39,666 nucleotides of DNA, from NCBI GenBank assembly GCA_023436425.1, contig JAEZJD010000032.1, positions 1 to 39,666 of the forward strand. Direction: 5' to 3'. The notes under the pieces were generated by a model that was not told where the DNA came from, made no database searches, and worked only from the letters and a program-made list of their open reading frames with translations. This DNA is from Bacteroidota bacterium (GTDB taxonomy: Bacteria; Bacteroidota; Bacteroidia; Chitinophagales; Chitinophagaceae). Every line of letters begins with the position of its first letter. Positions within the stretch are counted from its first letter, which is position 1. Below, piece by piece: positions 31,471 to 39,666 of the stretch. The translations under genes were made by a program, and so were the position numbers.

Positions 31471-32461
31471 AGTTGGAATAGTTGGCGGAGCGGGTTATAC
31501 GGGTGGCGAATTGATTCGTTTGCTCATTCACCATCCGGATGTATCTATTTCTTTTGTTCATAGCCGCAGCAATGGTGGCAAGTTTGTTCAGGATGTTCAT
31601 CAGGATCTAATTGGCGAAACCGATCTGAAATTTACGGATCGACTGTCCGATGAAATTGACGTTCTCTTTTTATGCGTTGGTCACGGCGAAGCGAAAAAAT
31701 TTTTGATCGGGAATGACATCTCTCCTAAAATAAAAATCATTGACCTTTCGCAAGACTTTCGATTAGCCGAAAGCGCTGAGCTAAACGGTCGCAGTTTTGT
31801 ATATGGCCTGCCCGAATTGAATAAAGAGCAGATTAGATCTGCCATTAGTATTGCAAATCCTGGTTGCTTTGCAACAGCTATTCAATTGGGACTATTGCCG
31901 CTGGCAAAGGCTAACCTGTTAGACGAAGTTTATACAACGGGTATTACGGGTTCAACAGGTGCAGGACAAAGCCTTACGTCAACATCTCACTTCAGTTGGC
32001 GTGCAAATAATATTCAGGCGTACAAAACATTGACGCATCAACATCTAAGAGAAATACATCAATCGCTGAACCAATTGCAGCCAACCTTTCCGCTCACAAC
32101 GAACGAATCGAATGATATGCGACTAACATTTGTTCCATGGCGCGGCGATTTTACAAGAGGCATTTTTATTAGTTCAACAATCACCTGCGACTGGAGCCTT
32201 AACGATCTGATTTCTCTTTATGAAAAGTTCTACGGCGATCATCCATATACAAGCTTGAGTCAACGCGAAATCTTTTTAAAACAAGTCGTGAACACTAATA
32301 AATGTGTGATTCAGCTCGAAAAAATTGGTACAAAGCTCGTTGTTCATTCGGCGATCGATAATCTATTGAAAGGCGCATCGGGGCAAGCCGTGCAGAACAT
32401 GAACATCATGTTTGGGTTGGATGAGTGTGCAGGATTAAACCTAAAAGCAACAGCATTCTAA
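31457..32461 (+). CDS. argC: N-acyl-gamma-glutamyl-phosphate reductase
   Basis: It reduces the N-acylated glutamyl phosphate with NADPH to the semialdehyde, the third step of the acylated arginine route. The 334-residue protein has the NADP-binding GIVGGAGYTGGEL at 7-19 and the catalytic C137 in NPGCFATA. The C-terminal NLLKGASGQAVQNMN is a family hallmark. It overlaps argG by 14 bases; argD starts two bases after its stop. Whether the substrate is acetylated or succinylated depends on the rest of the operon, and ArgF' points to succinyl. Confidence 0.95.
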   Translation: MEKIKVGIVGGAGYTGGELIRLLIHHPDVSISFVHSRSNGGKFVQDVHQDLIGETDLKFTDRLSDEIDVLFLCVGHGEAKKFLIGNDISPKIKIIDLSQDFRLAESAELNGRSFVYGLPELNKEQIRSAISIANPGCFATAIQLGLLPLAKANLLDEVYTTGITGSTGAGQSLTSTSHFSWRANNIQAYKTLTHQHLREIHQSLNQLQPTFPLTTNESNDMRLTFVPWRGDFTRGIFISSTITCDWSLNDLISLYEKFYGDHPYTSLSQREIFLKQVVNTNKCVIQLEKIGTKLVVHSAIDNLLKGASGQAVQNMNIMFGLDECAGLNLKATAF

Positions 32462-32463
32462 AC

Positions 32464-33645
32464 ATGAAATTATTTGACGTTTACCCCATCAACGACATCA
32501 ACATAATAAGAGCTAAAGGGTCGTACGTATGGGATGAAAATAATGTACAGTATTTGGATATGTACGGCGGTCATGCAGTGATTAGCATTGGACACACTCA
32601 TCCTCAATGGGTGCAAAGAATAGAAGACCAGTTGCACAAAATCGCTTTCTATTCAAACTCTGTAAAAATTCCAATTCAAAAGCAATTAGCAGATAAATTA
32701 GAAAAGCTGAGTGGAAAAAAAGATTATCAACTTTTTCTTGTAAACAGCGGTGCCGAAGCCAATGAGAACGCTTTGAAGCTCGCTTCGTTTCACACCGGAA
32801 GAAAAAAGATTGTTGCTTTCAACAAAGCTTTTCACGGAAGAACCTCTCTCGCAGTTGCCGCAACTGATAATAAGAACATCGTTGCTCCCGTGAACGAAAC
32901 AGAAAACGTCGATTTTCTTCCGTTCAATGATGAAGATGCGTTGCGGAATTATTTTGACGAAAATGGAAATAACATTGCCGCCGTTATCATAGAAGTTATT
33001 CAGGGGGTTGGAGGCATTAATGTAGCAAGCAAAACTTTCATAAAGCTAATTCGCGAGCTATGCAACAAAAGTGGCGCATTGTTGATCGCTGATGAAGTGC
33101 AGTGCGGATATGGTCGCAGTGGAAAATTCTTTGCGATCGATTATGCGGGTGTGGATGCTGATATTTATTCTATGGCAAAAGGAATGGGAAATGGTTTTCC
33201 AATCGGTGGAATTTTGATTGCTCCACACATTCAATCGAAACACGGCATGCTTGGGACAACCTTCGGAGGCAATCACCTGGCGTGTGCGGCCGCATTGGCA
33301 GTGTTGGAAGTAATCGATGAAGAAAACCTGGTTGCTAAAGCAGACGAGAACGGACAATATTTAATGGAACAACTGCGTCAAATTCACCAAATTTCAAACG
33401 TGCGTGGAATGGGACTGATGATCGGATTTGATACCTCCTCTGCGCTGAAGAATTTGAAGAGTGTACTGTTGCAGGAATTTAAAGTTTTCACGGGAGAAGC
33501 AAAACCAAACGTTATTCGCTTATTGCCGGCATTAAATATCAGCAGAGAACAAATCGATCGGTTTTTAAACAGTCTGCGGAGTGCCATTGCAATGCTGAAT
33601 AAAGAACAGAACGCAGAAGTGAGTGACACAACAAAAGTGCGATAG
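32464..33645 (+). CDS. argD: Acylornithine aminotransferase
   Basis: This PLP aminotransferase makes N-acylornithine from the semialdehyde using glutamate. From the ATG at 32464 it is 393 residues, beginning MKLFDVYPINDI; a longer frame from 32425 would overlap argC and is unlikely. NSGAEANE is at 94-101, DEVQCGYGRSG at 210-220, and the PLP lysine is K239 in SMAKGMGNG. It belongs to the class III aminotransferases. Its 3' end overlaps the longest possible argF' frame by 23 bases. Confidence 0.94.
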   Translation: MKLFDVYPINDINIIRAKGSYVWDENNVQYLDMYGGHAVISIGHTHPQWVQRIEDQLHKIAFYSNSVKIPIQKQLADKLEKLSGKKDYQLFLVNSGAEANENALKLASFHTGRKKIVAFNKAFHGRTSLAVAATDNKNIVAPVNETENVDFLPFNDEDALRNYFDENGNNIAAVIIEVIQGVGGINVASKTFIKLIRELCNKSGALLIADEVQCGYGRSGKFFAIDYAGVDADIYSMAKGMGNGFPIGGILIAPHIQSKHGMLGTTFGGNHLACAAALAVLEVIDEENLVAKADENGQYLMEQLRQIHQISNVRGMGLMIGFDTSSALKNLKSVLLQEFKVFTGEAKPNVIRLLPALNISREQIDRFLNSLRSAIAMLNKEQNAEVSDTTKVR

Positions 33646-34648
33646 CAGTACTACAGTCGAAAACATAAACATATTTCAATCATTGAAGCAATTCATTTCT
33701 GTAAACGACGCTCGAGACATTAATGGCTTAGTTGCGAAAGCCCTGGCATATAAATCGGATCCGCTGAAGGACAAACACATTGGCAGCGGCAAACGAATCG
33801 GTTGCATCTTTTTAAATCCGAGCATGAGAACACGGCTAAGCACACAAGTTGCTGCGCAAAATCTCGGAATGGAAGCCGTCGTTTTCAACGCGGGAAGCGA
33901 AGGCTGGGCGCTGGAGTTTGAAGATGGCGCAGTGATGAATGGAACAACAGTAGAACATGTGAAAGATGCGGCACCGGTGATGGGTAAGTACTTCGATATC
34001 CTTGCGGTGCGGACATTTCCTTCTTTGAACAACCGGGATGACGATTACAGCGAATACGTGATGATCCAATTTATTAAGTATGCGGGTGTGCCGGTTGTGA
34101 GTTTGGAAAGTGCTACGCTGCATCCGTTACAAAGCCTTGCCGATGTTATCACAATTAGCGAGGTGAAACAACAACTGAAAATTGAAAATCGAAAACCAAA
34201 AATCGTTCTTACCTGGGCGCCGCACGTAAAGCCTTTGCCGCAATGTGTGGCCAACAGCTTTTCGCAGTGGATAAATGCATGGGGTGAATCGGAGTTTGTC
34301 ATTACACATCCTGCAGGCTATGAGTTGGATGAACAGTTTACGAACGGTGCAGCCATTACACACGATCAGCAAGCTGCTCTCAATAGTGCCGATTTTGTTT
34401 ATGTGAAGAATTGGAGTTCGTACAGAGACTATGGAAAAATTTTGTGCAGCGATTCAGATTGGATGCTTACAAATGAAAAATTGGAACCAACTAACAATGC
34501 TAAAGTGATGCACTGTTTACCGGTTAGAAGAAATGTCGAACTCAGTGACGAAGTGTTGGACAGCGATAGCAGCATCATAACGCAGCAGGCTGGTAATAGG
34601 GTCTGGTCCGCCCAGGTTGTTCTTTCGGAAATAATTAGTTCTTTATGA
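33623..34648 (+). CDS. argF': N-acylornithine carbamoyltransferase, probably N-succinylornithine-specific
   Basis: It transfers a carbamoyl group to acylornithine, giving acylcitrulline. The carbamoyl-phosphate motif reads SMRTRLST (67-74) and the ornithine-side loop HCLPVRRN is present, with HPLQSLAD between them, as in the acetyl- and succinylornithine group rather than ordinary OTCase. The discriminating position, Pro90 in Bacteroides fragilis succinylornithine enzyme and Glu92 in Xanthomonas acetylornithine enzyme by memory, aligns with V110 in NGTTVEH. A non-acidic residue there favours succinyl. The start is uncertain: GTG at 33623 is the longest, while TTG at 33683 gives MKQFISVNDA, which fits the N-terminus of known homologues better. 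No ATG is available before codon 68. It overlaps argB by 4 bases. Confidence 0.9.
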   Translation: MTQQKCDSSTTVENINIFQSLKQFISVNDARDINGLVAKALAYKSDPLKDKHIGSGKRIGCIFLNPSMRTRLSTQVAAQNLGMEAVVFNAGSEGWALEFEDGAVMNGTTVEHVKDAAPVMGKYFDILAVRTFPSLNNRDDDYSEYVMIQFIKYAGVPVVSLESATLHPLQSLADVITISEVKQQLKIENRKPKIVLTWAPHVKPLPQCVANSFSQWINAWGESEFVITHPAGYELDEQFTNGAAITHDQQAALNSADFVYVKNWSSYRDYGKILCSDSDWMLTNEKLEPTNNAKVMHCLPVRRNVELSDEVLDSDSSIITQQAGNRVWSAQVVLSEIISSL

Positions 34649-35430
34649 TGAGCGAGTTATTCGTTATAAAAATCGGCGGCAACATTATCGATGATGACCA
34701 AAAAATTTCGACATTTCTGAAAAATTTCTCTGGTTTCCGAAAGAACAAAATTCTTGTTCACGGTGGAGGCAAGCTCGCTAGCAAACTTGCCGAACAACTA
34801 AATGTTCCGCAAAAAATGGTGGATGGGCGGAGGATTACCGATGCTGAAACGCTCAAAATCGCAGTAATGGTGTACGCCGGGTACATCAACAAGAAAATTG
34901 TCGCCGAACTACAGGCAAATGGATGCAATGCCATCGGAATGACGGGTGCTGATGGCAATTCGCTAACTGCGCATAAACGAGTGCATCCAACAACGGACTT
35001 TGGTTTTGTCGGCGATGTGGATGGAGTTCAAACTCCTTTTTTTCAATCTTTATTAAAACAATCGGTCGTGCCCGTGGTAGCGCCTATTACGCACGACAGC
35101 AAAGGTCAGCTGCTTAATACCAATGCAGACACCATTGCGCAAGAGATCGCAAAAGCGATGAGCGGTAATTACGAAACAACACTCATTTATTTATTTGAAA
35201 AGTCTGGAGTGCTTGCAAATCTGGCTGACGAGAATTCCGTTATCTCTAAAATAACGCTCTCTTCCTTTTCGAAATTGAAAGAGCAGAAAACAATATCGGA
35301 TGGAATGATTCCGAAGCTGGAAAACGCATTTGCTGCCATCAACAGCGGAGTGAAATCAGTGATCATCGGAAAAGCAGAAGATTTGCAGGAACTATCAAAC
35401 GGCATAAAAGGAACAACAATTGTTAGCTGA
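34645..35430 (+). CDS. argB: N-acylglutamate kinase
   Basis: It phosphorylates the gamma-carboxyl of N-acylglutamate, the second step of the pathway. The 261-residue protein of the amino acid kinase fold has the phosphate-binding KIGGN at 9-13, HGGGK at 39-43 and the acylglutamate-binding RRITDAETL. The start ATG overlaps the argF' stop by 4 bases (ATGA) and the end overlaps argE by 11. The last segment, IKGTTIVS, matches the conserved GTTI tail of the family. Confidence 0.94.
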   Translation: MMSELFVIKIGGNIIDDDQKISTFLKNFSGFRKNKILVHGGGKLASKLAEQLNVPQKMVDGRRITDAETLKIAVMVYAGYINKKIVAELQANGCNAIGMTGADGNSLTAHKRVHPTTDFGFVGDVDGVQTPFFQSLLKQSVVPVVAPITHDSKGQLLNTNADTIAQEIAKAMSGNYETTLIYLFEKSGVLANLADENSVISKITLSSFSKLKEQKTISDGMIPKLENAFAAINSGVKSVIIGKAEDLQELSNGIKGTTIVS

Positions 35431-36499
35431 AAATAACATAGACCGTTTGCACGCTGAAGCCATAGATGTACTAAAGCAGCTTATTGCATTTCCGTCCTTC
35501 AGCAAAGATGAATGGCAGACTGCAAGCTACCTTACAAAGTTCTTGTTCGATAAGGGATTGCAGGTGACGAGAGTTGGTAATAATGTGCTCGCACTGAATA
35601 GCTATTTTGATGAATCGAAGCCGACTATTCTTCTCAACTCACATCATGACACAGTGAAACCGAATTCCGGTTATTCCAAAAATCCTTTTGCTCCTTCGCT
35701 TGAGAACGGCAGATTGTACGGACTTGGAAGCAATGATGCCGGCGGCGCTTTAGTGTCGCTGATGATGACGTTTTTACACTTTTACCCGCGGCAAAATCTT
35801 CGGTACAATCTCGCCTTTGCTGCCACTGCGGAAGAAGAGATTTCAGGTTCAGGAGGAATAGAAAGTGCGCTCAACTACTTACCAAAAATCGAATTTGCGA
35901 TTGTTGGTGAACCTACGCAAATGCAACTCGCCATCGCAGAGAAAGGAATTGCAGTACTCGAGTGCACAACACAAGGTAAAGCAGGTCATGCCGCAAGAGA
36001 TGAAGGAGTAAACGCAATTTATCTCGCAATGGCGGACATTGAATGGATAAAATCCTACAAGTTTTCAAAGATTTCTCCGTTGTTGGGCGCTGTAAAGATG
36101 ACTGTTACTTCAATTGAAACTGAGAATAAAGCCCACAACGTTGTACCAGCACAATGCAAATTCCTGATTGATGTGAGGGTGAATGAACTGTATTCGCTGG
36201 AAGATGTAGTGAATACAATTCGGACAAATGTGCAAAGTCAAATAACTCACAAACCATTGCGGATTAAATCCACGTCAATACCGGTCGATCACCCAATAGT
36301 GCAGGCCGGACTAGCCTTAGGAAAAGATTATTATGGATCGCCTACCACATCCGACAAAGCTCTGATGCCATTTCCCGCATTAAAGATGGGACCTGGCGAC
36401 TCCGCAAGGAGCCACATTGCTGATGAATTTATTTTTACCGATGAAATAAAAGAAGGGATAGAAGTTTATATTCAACTACTCAACAAAGTTCTGCTATGA
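35420..36499 (+). CDS. argE: M20 family metallo-deacylase (acylcitrulline/acylornithine deacylase)
   Basis: It removes the N-acyl group and, since ArgF' acts on acylornithine, should act on N-acylcitrulline in this route. The 359-residue protein has the M20 dizinc residues: H75-x-D77 in NSHHDTV, D106 in GSNDAGG, the acid pair in TAEEEISGSGG (catalytic Glu) and a C-terminal His in SARSHIADEFI. GKAGHAARDEG marks the dimerisation/lid domain. The frame begins with TTG at 35420 (MLAENNIDRL), inside the end of argB. An 11-base overlap upstream and a 4-base ATGA overlap with argH downstream show tight coupling. Confidence 0.9.
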   Translation: MLAENNIDRLHAEAIDVLKQLIAFPSFSKDEWQTASYLTKFLFDKGLQVTRVGNNVLALNSYFDESKPTILLNSHHDTVKPNSGYSKNPFAPSLENGRLYGLGSNDAGGALVSLMMTFLHFYPRQNLRYNLAFAATAEEEISGSGGIESALNYLPKIEFAIVGEPTQMQLAIAEKGIAVLECTTQGKAGHAARDEGVNAIYLAMADIEWIKSYKFSKISPLLGAVKMTVTSIETENKAHNVVPAQCKFLIDVRVNELYSLEDVVNTIRTNVQSQITHKPLRIKSTSIPVDHPIVQAGLALGKDYYGSPTTSDKALMPFPALKMGPGDSARSHIADEFIFTDEIKEGIEVYIQLLNKVLL

Positions 36500-37797
36500 A
36501 ATTGTGGCAAAAAGAAAACACATCTGTTTCGGAACTGATTGAACGATTTACAGTGGGCAAGGATAAAGAATTTGATCTGCTGCTTGCAAAGTATGATGTT
36601 CAGGGTTCCATTGCACATGTAACTATGTTGGGAGAAGTGGGCTTGATGACAAAAGAAGAAGCTGAGAAAGCAATTAATGCACTGAACGAAATCGAAGACG
36701 AAATTGACGCTTCTCAATTCGAAATTAACGAAAGTGTTGAAGATGTTCATTCGCAAGTGGAACTGCTACTGACTGAACGCATAGGCGAAATTGGGAAAAA
36801 GATACACAGCGGTAGAAGCCGCAACGACCAGATAGCAGTGGACATTAAACTTTTCTTACGCTCAGAAATTCTGCAGGTTGCAGATTTAGTTAAACATCTT
36901 TTCGACCTACTGATTCAGCAAAGCGAAAAATATAAGAACACACTGTTGCCCGGCTATACACACCTGCAGATTGCAATGCCTTCGTCATTTGGTTTGTGGC
37001 TTGGAGCTTACGCTGAAAGTATTGTCGACGATCTGGAAGTTTTATCCGCAGGATTTGCCGTGGCAAATAAAAATCCGTTAGGAAGCGGTGCCGGTTATGG
37101 TTCTTCGTTCCCCCTGAAAAGAAAAAAAACGACTGAGCTTCTTAAGTTTTCCACGCTTAACTACAATTCGGTTTATGCGCAAATGTCGCGCGGTAAAACA
37201 GAGAAAATTGTTGCGATGGGACTGAGCTCTGTGGCTGCAACTTTAGGCAAACTGGCAATGGATTGCACATTGTACATGAATCAAAACTTCGCATTTATAT
37301 CTTTTCCGGCGGAACTTACGACAGGCAGCAGCATCATGCCGCACAAAAAAAACCCCGATGTTTTTGAGTTGATCAGAGCCAAGTGCAATCGTATCCAATC
37401 TATTCCAAATGAATTGACTCTTCTGTTAACGAATCTTCCCTCTGGGTATCATCGAGATTTGCAGCTAACTAAAGAGGTTTTGTTTCCTGCTGTTGAAGAA
37501 CTGAAAGCATGCATCCAACTGACGCAGCTAATGATCTCGAAAATTCAGGTGAATGAAAATATTCTGCGGGACGGGAAATATAAATATCTTTTTACAGTAG
37601 AAGCAGTGAATGAATTAGTGAATCAGGGCATTCCTTTTCGCGAAGCATACAGGCAAATCGGCAACAAGGTTGATGCAGGGGATTTTTCTTGGGACACAAC
37701 TAAACCAATACAACACACGCATGAAGGATCAATTGGAAACTTGTGCAGCGATGAAATTGAAGCAGAAATGGAAAAGGTACTGCAAAAGTTCACGTGA
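36496..37797 (+). CDS. argH: Argininosuccinate lyase
   Basis: It cleaves argininosuccinate to arginine and fumarate and ends the pathway. It has 433 residues. The fumarase/aspartase superfamily signature GSSIMPHKKNPD is present near residues 276-287, HSGRSRNDQ near 103-111 binds substrate, and GYTHLQIAMPSSFG carries the conserved THLQ. Its ATG overlaps the argE stop. Its last 8 bases overlap the convergent rfbD gene, and no terminator is visible between the two. Confidence 0.95.
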   Translation: MKLWQKENTSVSELIERFTVGKDKEFDLLLAKYDVQGSIAHVTMLGEVGLMTKEEAEKAINALNEIEDEIDASQFEINESVEDVHSQVELLLTERIGEIGKKIHSGRSRNDQIAVDIKLFLRSEILQVADLVKHLFDLLIQQSEKYKNTLLPGYTHLQIAMPSSFGLWLGAYAESIVDDLEVLSAGFAVANKNPLGSGAGYGSSFPLKRKKTTELLKFSTLNYNSVYAQMSRGKTEKIVAMGLSSVAATLGKLAMDCTLYMNQNFAFISFPAELTTGSSIMPHKKNPDVFELIRAKCNRIQSIPNELTLLLTNLPSGYHRDLQLTKEVLFPAVEELKACIQLTQLMISKIQVNENILRDGKYKYLFTVEAVNELVNQGIPFREAYRQIGNKVDAGDFSWDTTKPIQHTHEGSIGNLCSDEIEAEMEKVLQKFT

Positions 37798-38653
37798 GTT
37801 TCTGAATACAAGCGTCTAAACTTTGCCTCCAGTCTTTTGATTTAACTCCGTAAACCTGTTTAATTTTTGAATTGTCCAAAACAGAATACGCAGGCCGTTT
37901 TGCCGGTGTGGGAAATTGAGAAGTGCTGATTGAATTAATTGTACACTTGCTGCCGATCGATTTTTTTATCTCTTGTGCAAAGTCATACCAACTAATCGCC
38001 CCATCGTTGCTAAAATGATAAATGCCTCCGACCCATTTTTTTGAATCAATTATTTGCAAGATAGCTTGGGCAAGATCGGCGGCATATGTTGGCGATCCGA
38101 TTTGGTCATTCACAACGTTGATACTTTGCTTTTCCTCCATCAGCCGGAGCATTGTCTTCACAAAATTTTTTCCGTATTGAGAATATACCCATGACGTACG
38201 GATAATCAAACTGTCCCCATTGTTTTGCATGGCTAGCCGCTCACCTGCTAATTTCGTTTCTCCATAAAAACTTACGGGGTTAACATCATCAGTTTCCTTC
38301 CATGGCCGTGAATTTTTCCCATCAAAAACATAGTCGGTAGAAAGATGAAGGAAGCAGGTGTTATGCTGTTTGCAAATCGAAGCCAGGATTCCCACAGCAT
38401 CTGCATTTATTGATATTGCATTCTCCCTTTCTACTTCAGCTAAGTCAACTGCGGTGTAGGCGGCACAATTAATCAAAAACGAAGGGCGAACAGATTTGAA
38501 AGCATTTGTTACCGCCTCTTCATCGGTTATGGACAGTTCATTACGGCTGAAGAAATGAAATCGGTAATTTGAAAACTGAGCTTGAATGTCCTTCAGCTCA
38601 CTGCCCAACTGGCCTGTGCTGCCTGTTACCATTATTGCAGCAGTTTCTGTCAT
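37790..38653 (-). CDS. rfbD: dTDP-4-dehydrorhamnose reductase
   Basis: It performs the last step of dTDP-L-rhamnose synthesis, reducing dTDP-4-keto-L-rhamnose with NAD(P)H. It is a 287-residue short-chain reductase. The nucleotide-binding motif GSTGQLGSEL starts at residue 11; STDYVFDG and the catalytic YGETK (YxxxK) follow. The C-terminal RPAYSVLDNSK is typical of RfbD. The gene overlaps rfbC by 4 bases. It serves surface polysaccharide synthesis with its upstream neighbours. Confidence 0.94.
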   Translation of the reverse strand: MTETAAIMVTGSTGQLGSELKDIQAQFSNYRFHFFSRNELSITDEEAVTNAFKSVRPSFLINCAAYTAVDLAEVERENAISINADAVGILASICKQHNTCFLHLSTDYVFDGKNSRPWKETDDVNPVSFYGETKLAGERLAMQNNGDSLIIRTSWVYSQYGKNFVKTMLRLMEEKQSINVVNDQIGSPTYAADLAQAILQIIDSKKWVGGIYHFSNDGAISWYDFAQEIKKSIGSKCTINSISTSQFPTPAKRPAYSVLDNSKIKQVYGVKSKDWRQSLDACIQKLT

Positions 38654-39213
38654 CCAAAATTAAAATTGAAATAGCTTGTGGACTCAGCAAGTGCTGGAAG
38701 GGCTGCATCTTTTTCGGATATGATTTGTGCTTGAAGAGGAATTTGCCAATCTATGCTCAACTCTTCATCATCAAAACGGATCCCCCGTTCACTTTCCCTG
38801 TTGTAAAAAGCATCACATTTATACAGAACGGTTGCAACGTCGCTCAACACAGAAAAGCCGTGTGCAAATCCGGCCGGAATAAAAAGTTGCTTCTTGTTTT
38901 CCGCTGATAATTCGATTGAAAAAACTTTTTCATAGGTTGGCGACCCTTTTCGGATATCGACAACGACGTCTAAAATTATTCCTTCCACTGCGCGTATCAA
39001 TTTCGACTGAGCAAACGGATGAACTTGAAAATGTAAGCCCCTAATCACACCGTAAGAAGAATTAGATTGATTGTCCTGAACGAATTTGCATCTTATACCT
39101 GCAGAATGAAATTCCTGTTGATTGTAAGCTTCAAAAAAATAACCTCGCTGATCCGGAAAAAATTTGGGTTCATAGATCAATAAACCTGGAAACTCTGTTG
39201 GATGAAAAGGCAT
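38650..39213 (-). CDS. rfbC: dTDP-4-dehydrorhamnose 3,5-epimerase
   Basis: It epimerises dTDP-4-keto-6-deoxyglucose at C3 and C5 in the rhamnose pathway. The 187-residue cupin protein has the catalytic H61 in RGLHFQ, an acidic partner in VVVDIRKGSPTY and the family segment FIPAGFAHGFSVLSD. YKCDAFYN carries the conserved Tyr. It overlaps rfbD by 4 bases and lies 29 bases downstream of the nucleotide-sugar dehydrogenase, indicating one polysaccharide operon. Confidence 0.95.
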   Translation of the reverse strand: MPFHPTEFPGLLIYEPKFFPDQRGYFFEAYNQQEFHSAGIRCKFVQDNQSNSSYGVIRGLHFQVHPFAQSKLIRAVEGIILDVVVDIRKGSPTYEKVFSIELSAENKKQLFIPAGFAHGFSVLSDVATVLYKCDAFYNRESERGIRFDDEELSIDWQIPLQAQIISEKDAALPALAESTSYFNFNFG

Positions 39214-39242
39214 ATTTGAATTAGTTCGGTTCGTGTGAGCAC

Positions 39243-39666
39243 CTAAAAGCTCCAGTATTGCCGGCTGTTTATTTTGCTTCTATATGCACCTTTAATATCA
39301 GCAATCAATGCATGCGGTTTCGTTATCGATGCAAAGTATTGATCATCAAGCGAAGCGTAAGGCTCATGACAAACGGTGACGATCACCGCATCGTAATCCT
39401 TTCCCACTTGATCTGTAAGCGCAAAGCCATACTCATGCTGCAGTTCCTCACTGCTTGCATGCGGATCGACAACATCAACATTCAAAAAGAATTCCTGAAG
39501 CTCGCGAACAACATCTGCGACTTTGGAATTACGGATGTCAGTTACATTCTCTTTAAACGTTGCCCCCATCACCAGCACTTTTGCATTTTTCACATCACTC
39601 ACATTGCTGATAATGTGGCGCACAACTCTTCGGGCAAGATACATTGCCATGTTGTCGTTGATATAC
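39243..39666 (-). CDS. Nucleotide-sugar dehydrogenase, C-terminal part (gene continues past window)
   Basis: This is the C-terminal 140 residues of a UDP-glucose/GDP-mannose dehydrogenase family protein, which oxidises the C6 of an NDP-sugar to the uronic acid. The frame stays open to base 39666 (YINDN before the internal ATG at 39650), so the N-terminal Rossmann and central domains lie outside the window. The motif GATFKENVTDIRNSKVADVV near the middle is the UDP-binding C-terminal signature, and DVVDPHASSEE follows. The resemblance is to the UDP-HexNAc dehydrogenases (WbpA/TviB group), but the missing catalytic part prevents a firm sugar assignment. Confidence 0.92.
   Translation of the reverse strand, partial: YINDNMAMYLARRVVRHIISNVSDVKNAKVLVMGATFKENVTDIRNSKVADVVRELQEFFLNVDVVDPHASSEELQHEYGFALTDQVGKDYDAVIVTVCHEPYASLDDQYFASITKPHALIADIKGAYRSKINSRQYWSF

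Noticed and set aside
1..39666. Mobile elements, CRISPR arrays, toxin-antitoxin pairs, tRNA or rRNA genes.
   Set aside because: No transposase, integrase, direct-repeat array, cloverleaf-like segment or rRNA-like stretch was seen; nearly all bases are explained by housekeeping or biosynthetic genes.

Overview
The window reads as a chromosomal segment of a Bacteroidota bacterium, most likely near the family Chitinophagaceae. That is inferred from the fused ThrA followed by thrB and thrC, an arginine operon with an ArgF' of the N-succinylornithine carbamoyltransferase type, a secreted metalloprotease with a type IX secretion (T9SS)-like C-terminal tail, a DUF4293 membrane protein, a tiny lipoprotein seen across the phylum, and several TAnnTTTG promoter elements. 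Coding density is high. No transposase, phage gene, CRISPR array, tRNA or rRNA was found.

Layout. 1-4089: threonine operon thrA (5' end outside the window), thrB, thrC. 4091-8147 (minus): an MsbA-like ABC exporter behind an uncharacterised 749-residue secreted protein whose C-terminus carries a His/Cys arrangement like clan CD peptidases. 8304-9212: a GH16 glucanase lipoprotein. 9213-11465 (minus): gapA then pgk, with an intrinsic-terminator-like hairpin between them. 11623-14271 (minus): a YkuK-like RNase H-fold protein, a secreted metzincin, and a small secreted partner. 14433-18613 (minus): a tightly overlapped operon for a UbiA-like membrane protein, a type III polyketide synthase, a SAM methyltransferase and a FAD oxidoreductase, followed by a CoA-binding protein. 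This is the strongest candidate for an undescribed biosynthetic system. 18704-20548: a periplasmic metallophosphoesterase fused to a PQQ-type propeller. 20549-21833 (minus): a 55-residue lipoprotein and a sugar nucleotidyltransferase. 22057-23866: glyA and DUF4293. 23905-26832 (minus): uvrA. 27077-27658: an ECF-type sigma factor followed by a structured RNA region and terminator. 27961-29220: a PLP enzyme of the alpha-oxoamine synthase family with its own terminator. 29544-37797: an eight-gene arginine operon (acyltransferase, argG, argC, argD, argF', argB, argE, argH). It is preceded by a short ORF ending in three consecutive arginine codons, a possible leader peptide. 37790-39666 (minus): the start of a polysaccharide locus (rfbD, rfbC and a nucleotide-sugar dehydrogenase running off the window).

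How genes work together. The arginine operon appears complete from glutamate acylation to arginine, apart from carbamoyl-phosphate supply, and probably uses succinylated intermediates. The polyketide operon resembles the synthase, methyltransferase and flavoprotein logic of bacterial phenolic-lipid quinone operons, with a divergent UbiA homologue added. Its product cannot be told from sequence. All family assignments come from motif recognition by eye; no database search was run.
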